Positions 1-6,992 of a stretch of 64,000 bases of DNA are shown here, piece by piece. The stretch is from Variovorax guangxiensis (GTDB taxonomy: Bacteria > Pseudomonadota > Gammaproteobacteria > Burkholderiales > Burkholderiaceae_C), in assembly GCF_003952165.1 (NCBI RefSeq), contig NZ_RXFT01000010.1, positions 186,001 to 250,000 on the forward strand. The letters run 5' to 3'. Under the pieces are notes generated by a model, which ran no database searches, was not told the DNA's origin, and saw only the letters and a list, made by a program, of their open reading frames with translations. Numbering within the stretch: position 1 is the stretch's first letter; each line of letters opens with the position of its first letter. The position numbers and the translations under genes were made by a program.

Positions 1-2350
1 CGAGCCGATGGCCCAGGCGCAGGGCCGCGCACACGCGCGCCCTGGACGCCTCGGCGCGGCCCAGCCTGCGTTCGACCTCGGCCGCCTGCAGCTGCAGGGC
101 GGCGACGAGGCCGACCTGCCCGAGTTTTTCGTAGTGCCGCGACAGGTTTTCGATTCTTTCCAGCATGGAGGGCTGGTCGCCGTCGTGCATCGCCATGCGG
201 ATGCGCGCGCGCTCCACGACGTCGGCGATGCGCCGCAGCGTGCCGTGGCCGACGGCGGGATGCCGGGCGTGCAGCGCTTCCAGTTCCTGCAGCGATTCGC
301 GCGCGGCGCCGGCGTCGCCGTTCGCGAGCTGGACACCGAGCTGCTCCAGCAGCACGCAGGCCAGCGCGCGGTCCATGCCGTAGCGCCGCAGGAAGCAGCC
401 GGCCTGCGCGAGGTGCTCGAGCGCCTCGCGCTGGCGGCCGGCGGCCTGCTGCGCGCGGTTGGCCACGATGATCATGCGCAGCGTGGTGTCGGGAATCAGC
501 CCGTCGTGCGTGCCCAGCTGCTCCTGCATGAAGCGCGCCGCTACCAGCGGGCCCTGCTGTTCGTACAGAACCTCGACCAGCAGCTGGGCGGTGAGCCGCG
601 CCGCCTCGCCGCAGCGCGCGCCGCGCTCCTGCGCCTCGTCCAGCACCTGGCGGTAGATGCGCTCCGCCCGGTGCATCTGGCCTTCGATGGCGTACGACAG
701 CCCGACCAGGCACTGGCCCACCAGCGAGCCGAAGAGGGTGCCGGCGACCGGCTCGCCGTCGATGCGGGGAGCCGGCTCGTCGCGCTGGATTCGGCGCGCC
801 TCCTCGAATTCGCCGCGATGCAGGTGCAGCCAGGTCAGCACGTTGCGCCTGCCGGCCACCGCGAACTCGTCGGCCGCGGGCGGCGGGGCCAGCAGCTCGG
901 GCAGCAGCCAGGAGAGGGCGTCGTCGTCGTCGTTGCGGATGGCGAACAGGCAGCCCAGCAGCGTCAGCCGGTAGCGCATGGCCGGGTCGAGCGCGCCGGG
1001 CCTGGCGCGCAGGCGCTCGATGCTGCGGGCGCAGTCGTCCAGCCTGTAGTCGGCCAGCTCGACCCAGCCAATCCAGAGACCGAGATTGGCGTTGTCGCCG
1101 ACCGTCCGGGCGTCGAGCTGGCGCAGCAGCGCGATCACCTCGCTCATCTTGCCCCGGGTGAAGAGCGCCTCCGCGCCGCGCTCGGCCAGCCGGCCTGCCG
1201 TTTCGTGGTTGTTGGCCGCGAGCGCGTGCCGCACGGCCTGGTGGTGCATGCCGCGGGTCGCGAAGGCGTGGCAGGCCGTGGCATGCACCCGCAGGCGCGA
1301 AGCTTCGGGCCAGGCCGCGAAGCGCACCAGCAGCACGCTGCGCAGCAGCGGATGCATGTGCCACCAGCGCTCGTGGGTGGCTGTCTCGGACGTTTCCACC
1401 ACGAGCGACAGCAGGCCCTCGCGCACCAGCGGCTCCAGCAGCTCGGCGCACAGGGCCGGGGTGTAGCCGTCGCCGGCCAGGTCGGCGCACAGCGGCGCGC
1501 TGAAGCGCGTGGTGGCGGCGCAGCACGTGAGCAGGCGCAGCTGCGTTTCCGACAGGCGAGGGAAGACGTGCGCGTGGAAGTAGGCCGCGAAAGGCTCCGG
1601 GTCGGGCACGCCGTGCAGCAGCGGCGACTGCACGCCGCGCCGGCGGCGCACGTCGGCGCTGGCCAGCCGCAGCAGGGCCGGCCATCCCTCGGTCAACCGG
1701 TGGATAGTCGCGGCCGCGCGCTCGTCGAGGTGAGGCAGCCGCATGCCGAGATAGTCGATCGATTCCGGCAGGCTGAAGCGCAGGTCGTCGTTGCGCAGTT
1801 CCAGCACTGTCTTGGAGGCGGGGGAGTGCGCCAGCGTCATCGGCAGCTCGTCCTGGCTGGCGAACACGCACAGCAGGTTCGGCGGCGCGTATTCGACGAG
1901 CAGCTGCAGCGCGTGCAGCACGTTGCCGCTCTGGGCGCACTGCACGTCGTCCACGATCAGCACCACCCTGCGGCCATGCGCCGCGATGCCGCGCACCAGC
2001 GCGATGACCAGCCGCTCCGTCGAGAGCGCATCGGGAACGGCGTGCGCCATGGCCTGCCTGGGAATGGCGGTGTCGATGCCAGCGAGGGCCGACATCAGGC
2101 CGGTCATGAAGTGCAGGTCGCCCTCGGGAAGATCGGCGAGCCTGAGCCAGGCGATGCCGGCGTCCGACGAGACCAGCTCGCGCTGCCAAGTCAGCAGCAG
2201 CGAGCTCTTGCCGAAGCCGGCGGGTGCGCGCAGCACAACGCAGCGCCGGGTGTCCGGACCGTCGAGCCTCTCGAGCAGGCCTTGACGAACCAGCAGGCGG
2301 CGGCTTCGCGTGCGCAGAGCGGGCGTACCGGGGATTGGGGCGGGTTGCAT
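1..2350 (-). CDS. MalT-like LuxR-family transcriptional regulator (STAND ATPase), partial
   Basis: This is the N-terminal 783 residues of a large signal-sensing ATPase regulator; the 3' end lies beyond the left edge. Reading the minus strand from the ATG at 2350 gives an open frame to base 2. A Walker A motif (APAGFGKSS, about residues 42-50) and a Walker B motif (VVLIVDD, about 129-135) are visible, followed by a winged-helix-like stretch and a long helical repeat region. This layout matches MalT/AlkS-type regulators, whose LuxR helix-turn-helix sits at the C terminus and would be outside the window. The inducer and targets cannot be read from the sequence. The gene is divergent from the chemotaxis receptor at 2500. 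The long plus-strand frame over the same bases is an antisense shadow. Confidence 0.85.
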   Translation of the reverse strand, partial: MQPAPIPGTPALRTRSRRLLVRQGLLERLDGPDTRRCVVLRAPAGFGKSSLLLTWQRELVSSDAGIAWLRLADLPEGDLHFMTGLMSALAGIDTAIPRQAMAHAVPDALSTERLVIALVRGIAAHGRRVVLIVDDVQCAQSGNVLHALQLLVEYAPPNLLCVFASQDELPMTLAHSPASKTVLELRNDDLRFSLPESIDYLGMRLPHLDERAAATIHRLTEGWPALLRLASADVRRRRGVQSPLLHGVPDPEPFAAYFHAHVFPRLSETQLRLLTCCAATTRFSAPLCADLAGDGYTPALCAELLEPLVREGLLSLVVETSETATHERWWHMHPLLRSVLLVRFAAWPEASRLRVHATACHAFATRGMHHQAVRHALAANNHETAGRLAERGAEALFTRGKMSEVIALLRQLDARTVGDNANLGLWIGWVELADYRLDDCARSIERLRARPGALDPAMRYRLTLLGCLFAIRNDDDDALSWLLPELLAPPPAADEFAVAGRRNVLTWLHLHRGEFEEARRIQRDEPAPRIDGEPVAGTLFGSLVGQCLVGLSYAIEGQMHRAERIYRQVLDEAQERGARCGEAARLTAQLLVEVLYEQQGPLVAARFMQEQLGTHDGLIPDTTLRMIIVANRAQQAAGRQREALEHLAQAGCFLRRYGMDRALACVLLEQLGVQLANGDAGAARESLQELEALHARHPAVGHGTLRRIADVVERARIRMAMHDGDQPSMLERIENLSRHYEKLGQVGLVAALQLQAAEVERRLGRAEASRARVCAALRLGHRL

Positions 2351-2411
2351 CGCTGCGGATTCTGAGTCATCCCGCGCGCGGATCGGATCCCATATTCGAG
2401 GGTTTGCCCCT

Positions 2412-2432
2412 CCCCACCCTTCGAGGGTGGGG
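2412..2432. other. Intergenic hairpin between divergent genes
   Basis: A 9-bp perfect stem (CCCCACCCT pairing with AGGGTGGGG, with a 3-base loop) lies in the 149-bp gap between the divergent MalT-like regulator and the chemotaxis receptor. It sits upstream of both genes and has no T-tract, so it is not an ordinary terminator. It could be a 5' leader structure or a protein site. No function can be assigned. Confidence 0.5.
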
Positions 2433-2499
2433 TGGCGCGCGGCCGCGCTGCCGATGAGGCAGCGCAGCCCTCAACAACAAGTCCACTGGAGAAAGCCTC

Positions 2500-4062
2500 A
2501 TGTTCGATCTCTCGAATCTCAAGATCGGAGCCCGCCTCGGGCTGGGTTTTGCACTGTTGCTGCTGTTGCAGCTTGTCATCACCGGCATCGGCCTGCGCGA
2601 GATGGCGCGCCTCTCGCAGAGCGTCGCCTTCGCGACCGAAGTGGGCCAGCGCAAGCTCGACGAACTCAACAACGTGCAGTCGGCCATCGGCAAGCGGGCC
2701 ATCGCGGCGCGCAACCTGGCGCTGGTGTCCGATCCGGCGGCGCAGAAGGGCGACATCGACCTCGTCGGCAGCTCGCAGCGCGAGATCGACGCCGGCCTGC
2801 AGAACCTCGCCGCCGTGATGGCCGCGCCGGACGCCTCCACCCCCGAGGAGCGCAGGATGCTCGAGAAGCTGCGCGCGCTCGAGGCGCAGTACCTGCCCAT
2901 CGCGAAGAACGTTGTCGGCCTGGCCACCTCGCGCCAGACCGACGCGGCCGTGAAGGTGCTGACGCAGGAATGCATGCCGCTGCTCAACCAGGTGCTGGCG
3001 CATGTCTCGGCCTTCCAGGCGATGCTGCGGAAAAGCGCCGACGAAAGCACCGGCTCGACCCAGGCGGCGTACCAGCGCGCCAAGTGGATGATCCTGTGGA
3101 TCAGCTGCGCTTCGCTGGCCGGCGGGGTGCTGCTGGCATACCGCATGACCCGCTCCATCACGCGGCCGCTGGGTCAGGCGGTGACCGTGGCGCAGCAGGT
3201 GGCCTCGGGCGACCTGACGGCGCGCATCGAGGTGGCCGACGCCTCGGAGTCGGGCATGCTGATGCGCGCGCTGCGCTCGATGAACGACGAGCTCGCCAAG
3301 GTGGTGGGGCAGGTGCGCGACGGCACCGATTCCATCGCCTCGGCCTCGGGCCAGATCGCTTCGGGCAACCGCGACCTGTCGTCGCGCACCGAGGCGCAGG
3401 CCAGCTCGCTGGAGCAGACGGCCGCCGCCATGCAGGAGCTCACCGGCACCGTCAGGCAGAACGCCGACAACGCGCGGCTGGCCAACCAGCTCGCCGACTC
3501 GGCCTCGCAGGTGGCCTCGCGCGGCGGCGCGGTGGTCGATCAGGTGGTGGAGAAGATGGCGTCCATCAACGCCTCCTCGAGGAAGGTGGTGGAGATCATC
3601 GGCGTGATCGACGGCATCTCGTTCCAGACCAACATCCTCGCGCTGAACGCCGCCGTGGAGGCGGCCCGCGCCGGCGAGCAGGGCCGCGGCTTCGCGGTGG
3701 TGGCCTCGGAGGTGCGCAGCCTGGCCCAGCGTTCGGCCGCGGCGGCCAAGGAAATCAAGACGCTGATCGGCGACTCGGTGGGCGAGGTGGAGGCTGGCAG
3801 CACCCTGGTCAACGAGGCCGGCAAGACCATGGAGGAAATCATGGGCAGCGTGCGGCGCGTGACGGACATCATGGCGGAGATCACGGCGGCCAGCCAGGAG
3901 CAGGCGGCCGGCATCGGCCAGGTCAACGACGCCATCAAGCAGATGGACCGCACCACCCAGCAGAACGCGGCGCTGGTCGAAGAGGCCTCGGCCGCCGCGC
4001 AGTCGATGAACGACCAGGCCGCGGGGCTGGTGCACGCGGTGCGGATGTTCAAGCTGGCCTGA
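2500..4062 (+). CDS. Methyl-accepting chemotaxis protein
   Basis: This is an inner-membrane chemoreceptor of 520 residues that would feed signals to CheA/CheW. A first membrane helix lies near residues 13-33, followed by a periplasmic four-helix ligand domain of about 150 residues. A second helix lies near 195-214, then a HAMP linker beginning RSITRPL, then the cytoplasmic methylation and signalling domain. The hallmark hairpin tip reads ISFQTNILALNAAVEAARAG. The C terminus (VRMFKLA) lacks a CheR/CheB-tethering pentapeptide, so adaptation probably relies on other receptors or on direct methylation. The start is supported by GGAGAAAG upstream of the ATG. The ligand is unknown. The gene stands alone, convergent with the lysozyme-inhibitor gene that ends 20 bp away. 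Confidence 0.95.
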   Translation: MFDLSNLKIGARLGLGFALLLLLQLVITGIGLREMARLSQSVAFATEVGQRKLDELNNVQSAIGKRAIAARNLALVSDPAAQKGDIDLVGSSQREIDAGLQNLAAVMAAPDASTPEERRMLEKLRALEAQYLPIAKNVVGLATSRQTDAAVKVLTQECMPLLNQVLAHVSAFQAMLRKSADESTGSTQAAYQRAKWMILWISCASLAGGVLLAYRMTRSITRPLGQAVTVAQQVASGDLTARIEVADASESGMLMRALRSMNDELAKVVGQVRDGTDSIASASGQIASGNRDLSSRTEAQASSLEQTAAAMQELTGTVRQNADNARLANQLADSASQVASRGGAVVDQVVEKMASINASSRKVVEIIGVIDGISFQTNILALNAAVEAARAGEQGRGFAVVASEVRSLAQRSAAAAKEIKTLIGDSVGEVEAGSTLVNEAGKTMEEIMGSVRRVTDIMAEITAASQEQAAGIGQVNDAIKQMDRTTQQNAALVEEASAAAQSMNDQAAGLVHAVRMFKLA

Positions 4063-4082
4063 ATCCGCCCTTCAGCGGCCGG

Positions 4083-4940
4083 TCAGTTCGACTTGCGCCA
4101 CTGCTCGCGCCAGAGCTTGTCGAGCTGCGGCGCGAGCGTGGCGGGCGGCGAGCCCAGCAGGCGGTTGCCGCCGTTGCGCTGCACCAGGCCGTAGATGCGG
4201 CCGGAGCCCTGGTCGTACAGCGCGATGGCGTTGTTGTCGTAGCAGTCGTGCGGCTTGCAGAAGGCATGCAGCAGGTAGCGCGTGCCATCGACCGTCACCC
4301 ATTGCGGTTCGGGTGCCGGGCCTTCGCGGCGCACCAGCCAGCGCTCGTTTTCGCGCGTGCCCAGCGCGGCGCGCCAGGCCTTCTGCATGGCGGGGCCCTG
4401 CGCCAGCGCGGCGGGGCTCCCGGTGGGCGGCGGCGGTACCTTGGCGGCAGGCTCGGGCGGAGGCGGCAGCGCGCGGGCGGCGCCGTTGCAGCGCCAGTAG
4501 CGCAGCTTCATCATCTCGGGGCCGAGCTGGCCGGCCAGGGGCTTGTCGGCATCGAGGGTGGCGTACTGGCCGCGCGAGCTGCGGTAGACCAGGAAGGTGA
4601 GGGCGCCGGCCTTGCCCGTGTCGCCCACCAGCGCCACGTCGAAGCCCGCGGGCGGCGGGCTGTTGCCGAAGAGGCTGTGGACCGTCTGCGGCTCGCGTGT
4701 GACCACGCGGCGCTTGCCGCTCTCGGCGATCAGCGAATCCTGCCGCACCTGCAGCGCGGCGGCCGAGTTGTCCGCGCAGTCGGCGGACCAGCGGCCGGTG
4801 TACTGGGCGATGTAGTTGGGAAGCTGCTGGCCGCCCTGTTGCGCCCAGGCGGCGGCCGGCAGCAGCGCGGCCAGCATGGCGGTGCGCAGCAGGGCCCGGG
4901 AGTGGTCGGTGGTCGTCGCTGTGGTCTTGCTTCTCGTCAT
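4083..4940 (-). CDS. Ivy-family lysozyme inhibitor-like exported protein
   Basis: This 285-residue protein has a signal peptide (about residues 9-33, ending AAAWA|QQ), so it is probably periplasmic. The C-terminal part carries CKPHDC, the inhibitory-loop motif of Ivy (inhibitor of vertebrate c-type lysozyme), within HAFCKPHDCYDNNAIALY, plus the Ivy-like closing segment. Ivy is normally about 150 residues. Here an extra N-terminal domain of about 130 residues, with two cysteines (WSADCAD and WRCN) and a Pro-rich linker, precedes it; I do not recognise that domain. The start was set at MTRSK because the longer frame upstream runs into nth. The gene begins 19 bp after the nth stop on the same strand, so the two are probably co-transcribed. 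Ivy-like function is a motif-based inference. Confidence 0.75.
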   Translation of the reverse strand: MTRSKTTATTTDHSRALLRTAMLAALLPAAAWAQQGGQQLPNYIAQYTGRWSADCADNSAAALQVRQDSLIAESGKRRVVTREPQTVHSLFGNSPPPAGFDVALVGDTGKAGALTFLVYRSSRGQYATLDADKPLAGQLGPEMMKLRYWRCNGAARALPPPPEPAAKVPPPPTGSPAALAQGPAMQKAWRAALGTRENERWLVRREGPAPEPQWVTVDGTRYLLHAFCKPHDCYDNNAIALYDQGSGRIYGLVQRNGGNRLLGSPPATLAPQLDKLWREQWRKSN

Positions 4941-4959
4941 TCGTCGTGGTTGTCTTGTC

Positions 4960-5607
4960 TCAGGCCGATCTGGGCGCGGGCGTCTTGGGCCTGTAGGAGC
5001 AGAAGGTGGCCACCGCGCATTCCCAGCAGCGCGGCTTGCGCGCCACGCAGATGTAGCGGCCATGCAGGATCAGCCAGTGGTGGGCATGCAGCCGGTACTC
5101 CAGTGGGACGCGCTTCTCGAGCTTGAGTTCCACCTCCAGCGGCGTCTTGCCCGGAGCCAGCCCGGTGCGGTTGCCTACGCGGAAGATGTGCGTGTCGACC
5201 GCAATCGTCGCCTCGCCGAAGGCCACGTTCAGCACCACGTTCGCCGTCTTGCGGCCGACGCCCGGCAGCGCTTCCAGCTCGGCGCGGGTGCGCGGCACCT
5301 CGCCTCCGTGCTGTTCCACCAGCATGCGGCAGGCCTCGATCAGGTGCCTGGCCTTGCTGCGGTACAGGCCGATGGTCTTGATGTATTCCTCCAGCCCCTC
5401 CACGCCCAGATCGAGGATGGCCTGCGGCGTGTTCGCCACCGGAAAGAGCTTGCGGGTGGCCTTGTTCACGCCCACGTCGGTGGCCTGGGCCGACAGCAGC
5501 ACGGCGGCCAGCAGCTCGAAGGGGGTGCTGTACTCCAGTTCGGTCTCGGGCTCGGGGTTGGCCGCCTGCAGGGTGGCGAAGAAGAGGGGGATGTTGTCTT
5601 TTTTCAT
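4960..5607 (-). CDS. nth: Endonuclease III
   Basis: This is a DNA glycosylase/AP lyase of 215 residues that removes oxidised pyrimidines in base-excision repair. The helix-hairpin-helix with the catalytic lysine reads LPGVGRKTA, and the catalytic aspartate lies in VDTHIFRV. The C terminus has the four cysteines of the [4Fe-4S] cluster with spacing C-x6-C-x2-C-x5-C (CVARKPRC, WEC, AVATFC). Length and motif order fit the family. It is the first gene of a two-gene unit with the Ivy-like gene, and is divergent from the aminotransferase at 5752. Confidence 0.97.
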   Translation of the reverse strand: MKKDNIPLFFATLQAANPEPETELEYSTPFELLAAVLLSAQATDVGVNKATRKLFPVANTPQAILDLGVEGLEEYIKTIGLYRSKARHLIEACRMLVEQHGGEVPRTRAELEALPGVGRKTANVVLNVAFGEATIAVDTHIFRVGNRTGLAPGKTPLEVELKLEKRVPLEYRLHAHHWLILHGRYICVARKPRCWECAVATFCSYRPKTPAPRSA

Positions 5608-5631
5608 GGGCGTCGGAAGTGCGGCAGGCAG

Positions 5632-5653
5632 GGGGCCGGCAAGGGGCCGGCAA
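5632..5653. repeat. Two tandem 11-bp direct repeats
   Basis: GGGGCCGGCAA occurs twice head-to-tail in the 144-bp gap between nth and the divergent aminotransferase gene, followed by a partial third copy. It may be replication slippage or a protein site; nothing further can be said. Confidence 0.6.
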
Positions 5654-5751
5654 GGGCGGCAGCCGCAATATATCGTCGAAAGCAGATAGCCTTACGCAGC
5701 TTTATTGCCCGCGCTTTGGCGACAATGCCACCCCAGAAAGAGAGACCGACC

Positions 5752-6939
5752 ATGCAATTCGCCTCCCGCCTCGACAACGTCGAGACCTCCGCCATCCGCG
5801 AACTCTTCAAGCTGCTGGGCAAGCCAGGCATCATCAGCTTCGCGGGCGGCTTCCCCGACAGCGCCATGTTCGACGTCGAAGGCCTCAAGGAGGCGAGCCA
5901 GAAGGCACTCACCGAGGAACCCGGCGGCGCGCTGCAATACGGCGCCACCGAAGGCTACGAACCCCTGCGCACGCAGCTCAGCTCCTTCATGAAGACCAAG
6001 GGCGTCGACGTCGACCCCAGCGGCCTGATCGTCACCACCGGCAGCCAGCAGGCGCTGGACCTGCTGGGCAAGACCATGATCTCGCCCGGCGACAAGGTCA
6101 TCGTCGAGGGCCCGACCTTCCTGGCCACCATCCAGTGCTTTCGCCTCTACGGCGCGCAGCTCATCAGCGCGCCCATCGACGCCAATGGCGTGAAGACCGA
6201 CGAGCTCGAGAAGCTCATCGCCGAGCACAAGCCCAAGTTCGTCTACCTGATTCCCACCTTCGGCAACCCCAGCGGCGCCATGCTGAGCCTGGAGCGCCGC
6301 AAGAAGGTGCTGGAGCTGGCCGTGAAGTACCAGACGCTGATCGTCGAGGATGACCCCTACGGCGACCTCTACTTCGGCGAGGCCCCGCCGCCTTCGATCA
6401 TGTCGCTGAGCAAGGACGTGCCCGGCAGCCGCGAACTGCTCGCGCACTGCGGCAGCCTGAGCAAGGTGCTGAGCCCCGGCCTGCGCATCGGCTGGATGAT
6501 CGCGCCGCCCGAGCTGCTGGCCAAGGCCACCATGTGCAAGCAGTTCAGCGACGCCCACACCAGCACCTTCTCGCAGGCCACGGCCGCGCAGTACCTCAAG
6601 AGCGGCCGCATGCCCGCCACGCTGGCGCATGTGCGCGAGGTGTACGGCCAGCGCGCGCAGGCCATGGGCGCGGCGCTCAAGCGCGAGCTGGGCGACGCGG
6701 TGAGCTTCACCCAGCCCAACGGCGGACTGTTCTTCTGGGCCCGCCTGACGGGCGCCAACGGCAAGCTGGCCGACGCGAACGAACTGGCCAAGCGCGCCAT
6801 CGAGAAACTGGTGGCCTTCGTGCCCGGCGCGCCGTTCTTCGCGGAGAAGCCCGACGTTGCGACTCTGCGCCTGAGCTTCGCGACGGCCGACGTGGCGAAG
6901 ATCGAAGAGGGCGTGAAGCGCCTGGGCCAGGCCCTCTGA
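5752..6939 (+). CDS. PLP-dependent class I/II aminotransferase
   Basis: This is a fold-type I pyridoxal-phosphate aminotransferase of 395 residues. The Schiff-base lysine is in SLSKVLSPGLRIGW, the cofactor aspartate and tyrosine are in EDDPYGDLYF, and NPSG contributes to the active site. The sequence type resembles the 2-aminoadipate/LysN-like and MocR-related aminotransferases without their GntR DNA-binding domain, so the substrate is uncertain. The start MQFASRLDN was chosen over a much longer in-frame extension because the extension lies antisense to nth. Nothing in the neighbourhood defines a pathway. The gene is convergent with the TonB receptor. Confidence 0.9.
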   Translation: MQFASRLDNVETSAIRELFKLLGKPGIISFAGGFPDSAMFDVEGLKEASQKALTEEPGGALQYGATEGYEPLRTQLSSFMKTKGVDVDPSGLIVTTGSQQALDLLGKTMISPGDKVIVEGPTFLATIQCFRLYGAQLISAPIDANGVKTDELEKLIAEHKPKFVYLIPTFGNPSGAMLSLERRKKVLELAVKYQTLIVEDDPYGDLYFGEAPPPSIMSLSKDVPGSRELLAHCGSLSKVLSPGLRIGWMIAPPELLAKATMCKQFSDAHTSTFSQATAAQYLKSGRMPATLAHVREVYGQRAQAMGAALKRELGDAVSFTQPNGGLFFWARLTGANGKLADANELAKRAIEKLVAFVPGAPFFAEKPDVATLRLSFATADVAKIEEGVKRLGQAL

Positions 6940-6948
6940 AACGCTGAA

Positions 6949-6983
6949 GGCCGGTGGTGTGCGCGGTCTGCGCGCCACCGGCC
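6949..6983. terminator. Probable bidirectional terminator hairpin
   Basis: A 9-bp stem (GGCCGGTGG with CCACCGGCC) extended by an inner GCGC/GCGC pairing lies between the 3' ends of the convergent aminotransferase and receptor genes. There is no T-tract, so termination strength is uncertain. Confidence 0.45.
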
Positions 6984-6992
6984 GGACGCTGG

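Noticed and set aside
8..2365. Long plus-strand open frame of 785 codons over the first gene
   Set aside because: It is antisense to the MalT-like regulator, whose minus-strand translation has Walker motifs. The plus frame has low complexity typical of GC-rich shadows.
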